From an uncultured Clostridium sp. (lineage in GTDB: Bacteria; Bacillota; Clostridia; TANB77; CAG-508), in assembly GCA_947073285.1 (NCBI GenBank), contig CAMTJT010000001.1, positions 93,195 through 132,795 of the forward strand: a stretch of DNA of 39,601 bases, read 5' to 3'. How positions within the stretch are numbered: position 1 is the first letter of the stretch; the number at the start of each line of letters is the position of its first letter. Both the position numbers and the translations under genes were made by a program. The notes under the pieces are model-generated. The model ran no database searches, was not told the DNA's origin, and worked only from the letters and a program-made list of their open reading frames with translations. Below, one piece after another: positions 8,628-18,202 of this stretch.

Positions 8628-10266
8628 ACTCTTTGAAAATACTTCCTCCAATAAATTCTCTTAACAAAGAATTTTCTGGTACATATTTGTCATCAATATC
8701 TTCAAAATATTTTAAAAACTCTGCTAAGCGTTTAGCTTCTGCATATTCTACATATGAGTTATCTATTTTTTCTAGCTGTGGAATAGCATATTTTTTTAAT
8801 ACACACAATTCATAAATAAGAGATGTATTAAACATACTATCTGCCTCATCTTGGAATGGAAAGATGTGTAGTTCTTCTCCCCTATTTACAGAATTCCACA
8901 TTTGAAGTGTATGAATAGCACTATAACCTCTAAAGTTATTATCTCTTACAATTCTTCTAATTAATCTACTATCTGTTGTAGAAATACGATTATAATAATC
9001 AATATTTAAAACAGTTAATGCACTAATATATACCTTGTATTTTTTATCTTTTGCTATTGCTTGTGTTAGCTTATCATTTAAACAGTGAATTCCTTCAATA
9101 ACTAATATTTCGTCTTCTTCTAGTTTCATGGTTTCCCCATTATACTTTTTCGTGCCTTCTTTAAAATCAAAGGTTGGACATAAAATTTCTCCACCATTTA
9201 ATAAGGTTGTTAAATGCTCATTAAATAGTTTTAAATCAATTGCTTCTAAACATTCAAAATCATATTTTCCATTTTCATCTAATGGAGTATCTTTTCTTTC
9301 TACAAAATAGTTATCTACTGAAATAGTAACTGGTTTTAGCCCATTTAATCTAAGTTGAATTCCTAACCTTTTAGCAAATGTGGTTTTACCTGAAGAGGAT
9401 GGTCCTGCTATTAATACCACTTTTACCCCTTTTCTACGTACAATATTATCTGCTATATCAGAAATTTTCTTTTCATGTAAAGCTTCTGCAAGCATTACAA
9501 ATTCTGCTGCATTTCCATTTCTAATATGATTATTTAATTTACACAAAGTATCTACTTCTAATATTCGATGAATATCTTTGTACTCGTCTAAGGTAGATAC
9601 TAATTTTTCACTTGCTTCGCCATCTTCTAAAGTAAACGAAGCATTTTTTGCTGGATAACGAACTAAAAAACCATCATTGTATAATAAAATATCATAAACT
9701 TTAATAAATCCAGTAGAAATTGGCATAACTCCATAAAAATAGTTATAGTAATCTTCACAAAAGTATAATGATACTTCATCTTTTTGTTTATTATCTAATT
9801 GAAGTCTTCCTTTTAAACTTTTTTCTTTTTCATAAAATTTTTCTGCCTCTTGTTTACTCATTTCTACTTTTGTAATACTTAAGTTTTTGTCAATAATTTC
9901 TTGCATTTGTTTGCTAACGTTTTCTATCATTTCTTTGGTTATTTTAGCATTATCTGCTTCACAATACATAGCATTTGTTAATTGATAGTTAATAGATAGT
10001 TGTACTTCTGGATAACACTTTTTAAATGCCATACACATAATATATAACAAGCCTCTAATATAGGTTCTTCTACCATCTCTTGAAAAAACATCTACAAAAG
10101 TAATTTTGTCATTTTCTTTTGGAATATAATTTAAAGTTTTTATTTCATTATTGCTATTACAAGCTATTATTTTATCATTTTTGCGAATCTCTTCTTCTAA
10201 GAGTTGTGCTACTGTTTTCTTTTCATCTGGCATTTCTATTTCTTGTTCATTAAACAAAATTTTCAT
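8626..10266 (-). CDS. Nucleoside (uridine-type) kinase with N-terminal TGS domain
   Basis: 546 aa. Residues 1-~60 form a TGS-type ubiquitin-like domain (KILFNEQEIEMPDEKKTVAQ), followed by a ThrRS-like second domain (~70-230). The C-terminal half is a P-loop kinase with GPSSSGKTTFAKRL (near residue 288), DNYFVERKDTP and the lid arginines RLIRRIVRDNNFRGY, as in uridine kinase/phosphoribulokinase. This three-part arrangement is common in Clostridia, where it is annotated as nucleoside kinase or uridine kinase; the substrate is not proven by sequence. It starts 20 nt after the mutS stop with GGATGAGG as ribosome site, so it probably shares the miaB-mutS transcript. Stop is TAA, ahead of a shared terminator. 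Confidence 0.85.
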   Translation of the reverse strand: MKILFNEQEIEMPDEKKTVAQLLEEEIRKNDKIIACNSNNEIKTLNYIPKENDKITFVDVFSRDGRRTYIRGLLYIMCMAFKKCYPEVQLSINYQLTNAMYCEADNAKITKEMIENVSKQMQEIIDKNLSITKVEMSKQEAEKFYEKEKSLKGRLQLDNKQKDEVSLYFCEDYYNYFYGVMPISTGFIKVYDILLYNDGFLVRYPAKNASFTLEDGEASEKLVSTLDEYKDIHRILEVDTLCKLNNHIRNGNAAEFVMLAEALHEKKISDIADNIVRRKGVKVVLIAGPSSSGKTTFAKRLGIQLRLNGLKPVTISVDNYFVERKDTPLDENGKYDFECLEAIDLKLFNEHLTTLLNGGEILCPTFDFKEGTKKYNGETMKLEEDEILVIEGIHCLNDKLTQAIAKDKKYKVYISALTVLNIDYYNRISTTDSRLIRRIVRDNNFRGYSAIHTLQMWNSVNRGEELHIFPFQDEADSMFNTSLIYELCVLKKYAIPQLEKIDNSYVEYAEAKRLAEFLKYFEDIDDKYVPENSLLREFIGGSIFKE

Positions 10267-10286
10267 AACCTCATCCTTTCATTTTC

Positions 10287-12907
10287 AAGTATTTATTTCA
10301 TTTTTTCTTTCATATTAACAAGTGTATTTAATGCATCGATTGGTGTTAATTCATTTAAATCTACCTTGTCTAACTCATGTGCTATCTCTGCTAATTTATA
10401 ATTATACATATCTAGTTGTCCACTTGCTACTTTTTTATCTTCTTTTTCTTGCAATTTATCACCTAAAGCACTTTTTCTTTCTAAAGATTTTAAAATTTCA
10501 TTTGCTCTTTTAGTAACTACTTGAGGAACTCCTGCTAATTTTGCAACATGTACACCATAGCTTTCGTCTGTTCCCCCGATTTACTATTTTTCTTAAAAAG
10601 ATAATATCTTCTCCTTTTTCACGAACAGCAATAGAATAATTTTTAACTCCTTCTAGTTTTTCTTCTAAAGAGGTTAATTCATGATAGTGTGTTGCAAATA
10701 AGGTTTTTGCACCACATTTTTCTTTATCACAAATATATTCTGCTACTGCCCATGCAATAGAAAGTCCATCATAAGTTGATGTTCCTCTTCCTATTTCATC
10801 TAAGATAACTAAACTATTTGCTGTTGCCTCTTTTAAAATAGTAGCTACTTCCATCATTTCTACCATAAAAGTACTTTGCCCCATACTTAAATCATCTGAT
10901 GCTCCCACTCTTGTAAAGATTTTATCTACTACTCCTATTTTGGCATAAGATGCTGGAACAAAACTACCTATTTGTGCCATTAAAGTAATTAAAGCAACTT
11001 GCCTCATAAAAGTTGATTTACCTGCCATGTTTGGTCCTGTGATAATGGCTAAGCGATTATCATTTCTATCTAAATAAGTATCATTTTCTACAAAACTTCC
11101 ACTTGGTAATATTTTTTCAATTACTGGATGGCGTCCATCTTTTATATCTATTACACCACTATTATCTACAATTGGCATTGTATAGTTCATGTCATCTGCT
11201 ACTTGTGCAAGTGAAGTAACAACATCTAGTACAGATACAATACTTGCTGATTTTTGTACTCTTTCAATTTGTGCTTCTATTTTATTTCTTATTTCACAAA
11301 AAGCATTATATTCTAAATTAATTACTTTTTCTTCTGCACCTAATAATTCGTTTTCTACTTTTTTAAGTTCTTCTGTTACATATCTTTCACAATTGGCTAA
11401 TGTTTGTTTGCGAATATAGGTTTCAGGAACTAGGCTTAGGTTAGATTTTGTTACTTCTATAAAATAACCAAATACTTTGTTAAATCCTACTTTTAAACCT
11501 TTTATTCCGTGTTTTTTCTCTTTCTTTTGCTTCTATTTCTATTATCCACCCTTTTCCATCAGTAGTTGCTTTTTTTAAGTGGTCTATTTCTTCATTATAG
11601 CCAAGCTTAATTAGTCCGCCTTCTTTTACCCCTATTGGTGGATCATCTATAATAGATGTATCTATTATTTCATAAATATCTTCTAATACATCTAATTGTT
11701 CATATAACTGTTTTAAAAGCATGGCATTTGCTTTTTCTAATGTTTTTTTTACATCTGGCAATTGCTTTACAGAATTTTTAAGTGATATTAAATCTCTTGC
11801 ATTTGCACTTCCATAAGATATTTTACCTGCTAGCCTTTCAATATCATAAACCTTTTTTAAAGAGTCTATTACATCTCCTCTTAAGATAAGGTTTTCTTTT
11901 AATTCTTTTACTGCTTCTAAACGTTCATTTATTTTAAATACATCAATTAATGGGTCATTTATCCATCTTCTTAAAAGCCTTCCTCCCATTGAAGTAGATG
12001 TTTTATCTAATACCCATAAAAGTGTACCTTTTTTGCTTTTGTCTCTTAATTTTTCGGTAATTTCTAAATTTCTTCTAGCACTAATATCTAAGTTCATGTA
12101 ATGTGTTGTTTCATAAATATGTATTTTGTGAATATAGTCTAAATTATTTTTTTGAGTTTGCCTTAAGTAGTTAAGTAATCCTGTGCTTGCAGCAATACAA
12201 AATAGTTTTTCTTCTATGTTTTGTACTTTTTGTTCATTTTCGTCAAGTACTTCATAGGTATTTTCAAATATAGGTGCTTCTAGCTCAAAATTTTCGTCTT
12301 CTAGTTTAGAGATATATACTCCAAAGCGTTCTCTAATTTTGCTTATTTCTGAACTTGACTCATATAGCATTAAGTTTACTACAATTTCTGCTGGAGAATA
12401 TCTTGATATTTCATCCATTAAAGTAGCAAAGTTATTTTGTTCTTTAATTTGTGTTGTTTTAAAGTCTCCTGTAGTTAAGTCACAAACTGCTAATCCATAG
12501 TAAATTCCATTTTTGTAAATACTCATAATGTAGTTATTTTTCTTTTCTTCTAGTAAATTGCTTTCCATAACAGTTCCTGGGGTAACTACACGTATAACAT
12601 CTCTTTTAACAATTCCTTTTGCTTGTTTTGGGTCTTCTACTTGTTCACATATTGCTACTTTGTAGCCTTTTTCAATTAGTCTTGCTATATAGGTTTCTGC
12701 TGCATGAAAAGGAATTCCACACATAGGTGCTCTTTCTTCTTGCCCACAATCTTTTCCTGTTAAAGTTAGTTCTAGTTCTCTAGATGTTGTAATTGCATCA
12801 TCAAAAAACATTTCATAAAAGTCGCCTAAACGATAAAATAGAATGCAATCTTTATACTCTTCTTTTGTTTGTAAATAGTGTTTCATCATAGGTGAATATT
12901 CTGCCAT
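10287..12907 (-). CDS. mutS: DNA mismatch repair ATPase MutS, readable only with two +1 frameshifts
   Basis: MutS recognises mismatches and recruits MutL. With one base skipped at each of two sites the product is 872 aa, the normal length. Domain I begins [36 protein letters not shown]. Domains II-IV follow, and the ATPase has [27 protein letters not shown] and FATHYHEL. Frame 1 runs from 12907 to CGG at 11507-11509; skipping its C gives [17 protein letters not shown], an exact family match. Frame 2 runs to CGG at 10576-10578; skipping its C gives [18 protein letters not shown], again a family match, and frame 3 ends with TAA at 10287. Without shifting, only a 475-aa N-terminal piece is made (stop 11480) and no ATPase. 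No other damage is visible, which argues against old decay. It could be programmed recoding, a recent mutator allele or a systematic sequence error. miaB ends immediately upstream. Confidence 0.9.
10576..10578 (-). other. CGG +1 frameshift site, mutS site 2
   Basis: In frame the message reads AAT CGG GGG AAC; the family requires AAT GGG GGA ACA (Asn-Gly-Gly-Thr). The extra base is the C of CGG. Confidence 0.85.
11507..11509 (-). other. CGG +1 frameshift site, mutS site 1
   Basis: In frame the message reads AAA ACA CGG AAT; the family requires AAA ACA GGA ATA (Lys-Thr-Gly-Ile). The extra base is the C of CGG. Confidence 0.85.
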
Positions 12908-14318
12908 TTATATTACTCCCTTCAAATACCACATATGTTCTGAAACTATTTCAATTGGTAGTACTTTTCCTATAAGTTCTTCTTGAGCTTCAATTACTAC
13001 TACTTTGTTGGAATCTGTTCTTCCTGTTAACATAGTTTCATTGTTTTTACTTTTTCCTTCTATTAAAACTTTTTGTATAGTTCCTACATATTTTTGATTG
13101 GTTATTTCTATTTGTTTTTCTACTAATTGTTTTAGTTTGTTAAAACGCTCATGTTTTATTTCTTCTGGAATTTGGTGTTCCATTTTGTCTCCTGGTGTTC
13201 CTACTCTTCTAGAATAAATAAACATATATACTTGTTCAAATCCTACTTTTTCTACCACATCTAATGTATCTTCAAAATCCTCTTGTGTTTCACCTGGAAA
13301 ACCTACAATAATATCTGTTGAAAAGGTTACTTGGGCTATTTGTTTTTTCATTTTTTCTACTAGGTTTAGGTATTGCTCTTTTGTATATTTTCTGTTCATT
13401 ACTTTTAATACATTGCTACTACCTGACTGTAAAGGTAAATGAATTAATTTACATACTTTCTCACAATCGGCAATTGCCTCTATTACATCATCTGTAAAAT
13501 CTTTTGGGTGTGGAGAAATAAAACGAATTCTTTCAATTCCTTCTATTTCATTAATTGCTCTAAGCAATGTTGCAAAAGAGTTTACTCCTTTATATTCTTC
13601 AAAACAAACTTTATTTTCTCTTTCTACTCTTAAATAGGAATTTACATTTTGCCCTAATAACATGATTTCTTTATAGCCTTGTTTTGCTAAGTTTGTTATC
13701 TCTTCTAAAATGTCTTTTGGTAGTCTGCTTCTTTCTCTTCCTCTTACATATGGCACAATACAATAACTGCAAAAGTTATTACAGCCATTCATAATTGTTA
13801 CTGATGCTTTGATAGTATCTTCTCTTTTAATTGGTAGTCCTTCAATAATTTCGCCATCTATGTCTAAAATATCTTCTATTCTTTTTCTATTTTCTAATAT
13901 TTTATATAAGTCTGATGGAAAATTATGTAATGTATGTGTTCCAAACACAATGTCAAAAAAAGGATAGCTTTGTTTTAGTTTTTCTACAATATGCTTTTCT
14001 TGCATCATGCAACCACCTATTGCTATAATGCTACCCTTTTCTTCCTTGTATTTTTTTACTTCGCCTAGTTTTCCAAATAATCTATCTTCTGCATTCTCAC
14101 GTACACAACAAGTATTAAATACAATTAAATCAGCCTCAGCTAAATTTTGCGTTTTAGTATAATTCATTTCTTCCATCATACCAGACAGTTTTTCTGAATC
14201 GTTTTCATTTAACTGACACCCCATTGTTAAGATGCTATATTTTAAGTTTTTTCCTTCATTGATTTTGGCTATTTTTTTTATATTTTCTAAGCCGGTTTTC
14301 TACTTCTATTTTTGCCAC
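12908..14318 (-). CDS. miaB: tRNA-2-methylthio-N6-isopentenyladenosine37 methylthiotransferase MiaB, with one +1 frameshift near its start
   Basis: MiaB adds the methylthio group to i6A37 of tRNAs reading UNN codons, using two [4Fe-4S] clusters. The first-cluster cysteines are in MGCQLNENDSEKLSG, FNTCCVREN and IGGCMMQEKH; the radical-SAM CxxxCxxC is in GCNNFCSYCIVPYVRGRE; a TRAM domain ends the protein. The frame beginning at ATG 14224 would start inside the first cysteine motif, which is too short. Upstream, GGAGG lies 7 nt before GTG 14318. Eight codons later comes CGG (14292-14294); reading on in frame ends at TGA after 20 codons. Skipping the C gives EN-GLENIKKIAKINEGKN and joins the main frame, total 469 aa. 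The gene ends with TAA, two bases before mutS ATG. Regulation by recoding at codon 9 would be an effective on/off point. Confidence 0.9.
14292..14294 (-). other. CGG +1 frameshift site, miaB codon 9
   Basis: In frame the message reads GAA AAC CGG CTT; skipping C gives GAA AAC GGC TTA (Glu-Asn-Gly-Leu) and enters the miaB main frame. Confidence 0.8.
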
Positions 14319-14404
14319 AATTATTCCTCCAATTTGTTTGTGTATATCATATAATATCTATTTTAAAAATTCAAGTTTTTAATTTATGAATGCAAATTTT
14401 TTTA

Positions 14405-15359
14405 CTATACTAATATTCCCATTTTTGTAATAAAATTATGATATTGAATATAGAAAATATCCTTATCTTTTAAATTAACTGCATTTCTTAGTTCATTTAC
14501 AATAATATAGCATTGGTTCATGGTTGTTTGATTTTCATAATTTTCATTTACTGTATTTAAAATATTAGCAAATTGTTTTTCTGTTTCTGTTAAGGTATTT
14601 GCTGCATCTTGCCATTTTTCATTTGTTACAGATACATAACTTGCTACTACTTGTACTTCTATTTCCAACATTTTTGTTTTTTGTGCCTCTGGCTCATAGG
14701 TTTGAACATATTTAGGTAATAATTCATATAATTTTACAAGCTCTTCCATAGCTTTTGCTTTATCTTTACTTTTTATTGCTTGTGTACTTTTATTTAGCCC
14801 ATCACTAAAAGCTAAAATAGAACTTCCTTCTATATTTAAACTATGCAAATCAAGACTAACTGTATTCCATATTTGATATATTTGTTCTATTTGTAAACCG
14901 TATTGTTTCCCAATTTGCTTCATAATTCCCTTGGTTTGCAAAAATTCCATTTTGTATTAAATTTGCTTTATTCTCATTACTTTCTTGTTTAGTTTGATTT
15001 CCCTGGGTTCTTCCATTCCCTTCTATTTCATTTGTTTCAGAAGAATTACTATTTTCTTGCCCTGTTTGCCCATTTTCAGAAAGATTGTTTTGCTCATTTC
15101 CATTTTGTGGGTTATTTTCTTTCATTTTTCCTAATTGGGTTTTAGGTTGACTTGTTTGAAAAACCTCAGTTCCCACACTAATTCTATTAAAATGACCTAA
15201 CAAAGAAACTAAATAACTATTTAAATATTTTATTTCATCTGATACTTTTTCTTGTAAACTTGGCTCTTTACTGTTACTTTTGTTATAAAATACAAAAGAT
15301 ATAATAATTAAAATTACTAAAATAATTGTAATTATTGAAACAACAACATTTTTTTTCAT
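14405..15359 (-). CDS. Membrane-anchored protein of unknown function, with one +1 frameshift
   Basis: ATG 15359 has GGAGG 8 nt upstream; the earlier ATG at 15374 overlaps that ribosome site. An N-terminal hydrophobic segment (residues ~4-24, VVVSIITIILVILIIISFVF) is a signal anchor. A helical stretch follows, then a low-complexity Asn/Gln/Glu/Ser-rich linker (~75-130), and a helical C-terminal domain with WNTVSLDLHSLN and YELLPKYVQTYEPEAQK. The two halves are in different frames and join only by skipping the C of CGG at 14898-14900 (NYEANWETI-GLQIEQIYQIWN), giving 317 aa with TAG stop. I do not recognise the family beyond similarity in style to small clostridial lipoprotein-like surface proteins. 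It is the third consecutive gene with this kind of shift. Confidence 0.7.
14898..14900 (-). other. CGG +1 frameshift site in the membrane-anchored protein gene
   Basis: In frame the message reads ACA ATA CGG TTT and stops ~15 codons later; skipping C gives ACA ATA GGT TTA (Thr-Ile-Gly-Leu) and continues for 165 further codons. Confidence 0.75.
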
Positions 15360-15483
15360 TACACATTCCTCCATGTTTTATCTTATTATTGCCAAAAAAT
15401 TACCTTTTATTCTCAAGTATAAATAATTTTATTTATACGATACTAAAAGTATAAAGAATTTAAGTTAAAAAGGATATATTTAA

Positions 15484-15771
15484 ATGAAACCAGTTGTTAA
15501 ATTATATAGTAATGAACAAAATGAAATTTTTAATTTTTTAGAACATTTTGACAAAAATTTAATAGATGACCTATCTACAAGTGATTTGTTATGGCAAAAA
15601 GAATATGAAAATGCTCTTGAAATTGCAGATATGATTGGTGTTTTAATTGAAAATCAGGAAGATTATAAAATAAATATGTGGATTAGTTTAGACAAAGATT
15701 TATTAATTAATGTTACTCCTCAAAATGCAGATGAGGTTATTCGCTATTTATATGAGCGTTACCCTTATTAA
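15484..15771 (+). CDS. Small conserved-looking acidic protein, unknown function
   Basis: 95 aa, one of few plus-strand genes, with AAAGGA about 10 nt before ATG. It has no membrane segment and no cysteine; Asp/Glu-rich helices (NFLEHFDKNLIDDLSTSDLLW) are followed by a beta-type stretch (INMWISLDKDLLINVTP) and a helix ending RYLYERYPY. The even base composition and clean RBS suggest a real gene, but I do not recognise the family. It is convergent with dtd, and a hairpin with a T-run follows it. Confidence 0.6.
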   Translation: MKPVVKLYSNEQNEIFNFLEHFDKNLIDDLSTSDLLWQKEYENALEIADMIGVLIENQEDYKINMWISLDKDLLINVTPQNADEVIRYLYERYPY

Positions 15772-15803
15772 ATACAGTTACAATAATAAGAAACCTAACC
15801 TTG

Positions 15804-15900
15804 TTGTATAGCAAAAATCTGTGATTTTTCTTTTGAAAATAAAATCTTATTTTCACTTTGTGTTGCGTAACTAAAAAGTTTCATAGGGTTTCCTATACAA
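15804..15900 (+). repeat. Nested inverted-repeat element with terminator hairpin
   Basis: An outer 8-bp inverted repeat (TTGTATAG 15804-15811 with CTATACAA 15893-15900) encloses two hairpins. The first is AAAAATC-TGT-GATTTTT (15813-15829), followed by CTTTT, which can terminate the 15484 gene. The second is GAAAATAA-AATC-TTATTTTC (15835-15854). It may be a simple terminator region or a small palindromic repeat. Confidence 0.5.
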
Positions 15901-15938
15901 TAAAAAGTGGGAAAAGAAAAAACTCCCTATTTCCCACT
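15896..15938 (-). terminator. Rho-independent terminator of dtd
   Basis: On the minus strand AGTGGGAAA (15930-15938) pairs with TTTCCCACT (15906-15914), followed by TTTTTATTG. The 5' arm overlaps the dtd stop codon. Confidence 0.85.
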
Positions 15939-16380
15939 AGTCCTTCTCTAAAATAATTGTAACTGGTCCATCATTTTGAAGTGTTACTTGCATATCTGCT
16001 CCAAATATGCCTGTATCTACTTTTTTTATATTTTGTTTTTTACATTGTTCTACAAAATACTCATATAATGTGTTCGCAAGTTCTGGCTTAGCAGCATTTA
16101 CAAAGCTTGGCCTATTACCATGGCTGGTATCTGCATATAATGTAAATTGAGATATTAATAAAAGTTCTCCATCTATATCTTGAATAGATAAATTCATTTT
16201 TTCGTTTTCATCTTCAAATATTCTTAAATGAATTAGTTTTTGTACTAAAAAATCAGCAATTTCTTTGGTATCTGTTGGTGCTACTCCTATTAGCACCATA
16301 AAACCTTGTTTTATTTCTCCTACTGTTTTTTCTTCTACTACTACATTTGCTTTTTTAACTCTTTGTACTACTAATTTCAT
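15937..16380 (-). CDS. dtd: D-aminoacyl-tRNA deacylase
   Basis: 147 aa, the usual length. It hydrolyses D-amino acids mischarged on tRNA (D-Tyr and others, and Gly from tRNA-Ala). The start [13 protein letters not shown] is typical. The two active-site motifs are present: [17 protein letters not shown] (SQFTL, near residue 78) and the cross-subunit [10 protein letters not shown] (GPVTI motif) at the C-terminus. The stop is TAG and lies in the terminator stem. It follows a zinc-ribbon protein gene in the same direction. Confidence 0.95.
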   Translation of the reverse strand: MKLVVQRVKKANVVVEEKTVGEIKQGFMVLIGVAPTDTKEIADFLVQKLIHLRIFEDENEKMNLSIQDIDGELLLISQFTLYADTSHGNRPSFVNAAKPELANTLYEYFVEQCKKQNIKKVDTGIFGADMQVTLQNDGPVTIILEKD

Positions 16381-16437
16381 TTTCTACTCCTGTTTATTAA
16401 TATTAAAGTTTCTATACAAGAGTAATGGAATTTACTC

Positions 16438-17001
16438 TTATTCATCATCTTCTATGTCACTTAGTAAAATGCTTTCTTCTAATTTTTGCTCTGGCAAAAT
16501 TATTCCTTCTTGGTCTGCTAAATTTTCCTGATTAACTTTATTTTCCATATGCCCTTTTCTTTCTAATGTAACATCTTGTTCATCGGTTGTTACAAGTGTA
16601 GCTGGACCATCATTTTGTGTTGCCTCATTTGAAAGCTCTTGGGTTTTACCACAATTTGGGCAATAATGATATTCTAAATCAATTTCATAATGACATTTTG
16701 GGCATTGTTTTAAATCCTTTAAATTTAAAAGTTCCATACGAATATCTTCTACTTCATTTGCCAAAATATCAATCATAGAACAATCTTCTTCAAAGTCTGT
16801 TTGAATATCTAAAGTTTCTTTTAACAAATATTTTTCATATACCTGTTTTCCAATATCTTCATATATCTCTTGTATTTGAGATTTATTTTCTGCCATTTGT
16901 GATTTTAGCTTAAACTCTTTTGCAATTTTGCCTGTTGCTTCTGCTGCATAACGATAAGTTCTTACAGCTGTTTTACTAAGTTTACTCATTACTTTTTCCA
17001 T
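16438..17001 (-). CDS. Coiled-coil protein with a C4 zinc ribbon, unknown function
   Basis: 187 aa. AGGAGG lies 8 nt before the ATG. Residues ~1-95 are a helical, probably coiled-coil segment (KLSKTAVRTYRYAAEATGKIAKEFKLKSQ). Residues ~97-120 hold CPKCHYEIDLEYHYCPNCG, two CxxC pairs forming a zinc ribbon. An acidic tail follows, ending SDIEDDE. Such YgiT/zinc-ribbon helix proteins are common next to housekeeping genes in Firmicutes, without known function. The run NDGPA in the tail resembles the NDGPV of the adjacent dtd only by chance. Confidence 0.7.
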   Translation of the reverse strand: MEKVMSKLSKTAVRTYRYAAEATGKIAKEFKLKSQMAENKSQIQEIYEDIGKQVYEKYLLKETLDIQTDFEEDCSMIDILANEVEDIRMELLNLKDLKQCPKCHYEIDLEYHYCPNCGKTQELSNEATQNDGPATLVTTDEQDVTLERKGHMENKVNQENLADQEGIILPEQKLEESILLSDIEDDE

Positions 17002-17156
17002 ACTTATTTCCTCCTACTCTATTTTAAGTAATTTTTTCATAACCTACTTTTTCATAGATTATTTTACACTACTTCTATTTTTAGATATCACTATTAATAA
17101 GTATGGAAAAATTTTTAAAAATTATACTTTTTGTTTTATTTTTTATCAATTGTTTT

Positions 17157-18143
17157 TTATTCACATTTCTTTTCACGTGTCATTAATTTAATAATTGCCT
17201 CTTTTGGTGGCAAATTATGGTATAAAACATCATATACTGTACTTACTATTGGCATTTCTATATTGTATTTTTTAGAAAGCTGATATGCAACTTCTATATT
17301 ATCAATACTTTCTATTACCATTCCTACTTCTTTTCTGGTTTCTTCTACACTTAAACCTCTTCCAATACATCTACCTGCTTTACGATTTCTACTATGTTCA
17401 CTCATACATGTAACAATTAAATCTCCTAAACCTGATAATCCATAAAAAGTATTGTGTTCTCCACCCATGGCAACACCAAGTCTAGAAAGCTCTGTAAGTC
17501 CTCTTGTTACTAATGCTGCAAATGTATTATCACCTAAATTAAGTTCTGCTACAATTCCTGCACAAAAAGCAATAATATTTTTTAATGCTCCTCCTAATTC
17601 TACACCTTGAATATCTGTTGAAGTATATACACGCATATTTTCATTCATAAAAGCATCTTGTACTTTATATTGTACATCATAATCTTTAGAGGCTACTACA
17701 ATAGCTGTTGGAATACCTAAAGATACTTCTTCTGCATGGCTTGGTCCTGAAAATGCGCCTATTTTTACATTGGTTAATTCTTCTTGTGCTACATCACTTA
17801 AAGTAGATAATGAGGCAAGTTCAAATCCTTTTGAACATATAATAACTGGTTGATTTGTAATATATTGTTTATATTGTTTTAATGTTTCTCTAAAGAATTT
17901 AGAAGGTGTTACATGTAAAATCATATCAGTACCTTCTACTGCCTCTTGAATATTAGTTGTACAATAAATATTCTCTGGCATAACTGCCATTGGTAAAAAC
18001 TTACATTTTCTTTGTTTGTTAATCATATCTGCCTCTTCTTCAGAAAATGACCATAATTTCACTTCATGACCTATTTTAGCTGCATGAATAGCTAAAGCAC
18101 ATCCCCAACTTCCACTACCTATAATACAAATTTTTTGCATCAT
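17157..18143 (-). CDS. gpsA: NAD(P)-dependent glycerol-3-phosphate dehydrogenase
   Basis: It makes sn-glycerol-3-phosphate from DHAP for phospholipids and, here, for CDP-glycerol in teichoic acid. The 328 aa match the family. The Rossmann loop GSGSWGCALA is at residues 8-17, FSGPSHAEEV in the middle, the catalytic lysine in GALKNIIAFCAGI, and GLSGLGDLIVTC toward the C-terminus. AAAGGA precedes the ATG. It directly follows plsY and der, which is the usual der-plsY-gpsA order; stop is TAA. Confidence 0.96.
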   Translation of the reverse strand: MMQKICIIGSGSWGCALAIHAAKIGHEVKLWSFSEEEADMINKQRKCKFLPMAVMPENIYCTTNIQEAVEGTDMILHVTPSKFFRETLKQYKQYITNQPVIICSKGFELASLSTLSDVAQEELTNVKIGAFSGPSHAEEVSLGIPTAIVVASKDYDVQYKVQDAFMNENMRVYTSTDIQGVELGGALKNIIAFCAGIVAELNLGDNTFAALVTRGLTELSRLGVAMGGEHNTFYGLSGLGDLIVTCMSEHSRNRKAGRCIGRGLSVEETRKEVGMVIESIDNIEVAYQLSKKYNIEMPIVSTVYDVLYHNLPPKEAIIKLMTREKKCE

Positions 18144-18202
18144 TTTTCATTCCTTTCCCAAGACATAGATTGCTTATTTTTCAATCTTTGCAGTCTTTTT
18201 AT

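Noticed and set aside
10510..12907. Two separate genes for N- and C-terminal halves of MutS
   Set aside because: The C-terminal frame is open back to the shift point at 11508 with conserved sequence and has no ribosome site near 11190, so it is one gene.
10576..14900. Homopolymer-type sequencing errors as cause of the four breaks
   Set aside because: Three of four sites are not in homopolymers and all four insert the same base before GG; random errors would fall in the abundant A/T runs. A systematic error is still not excluded.
14856..15374. Independent 172-aa and 181-aa overlapping proteins
   Set aside because: The tails past CGG in the first frame and before it in the second have no sensible composition, while the joined product is continuous.
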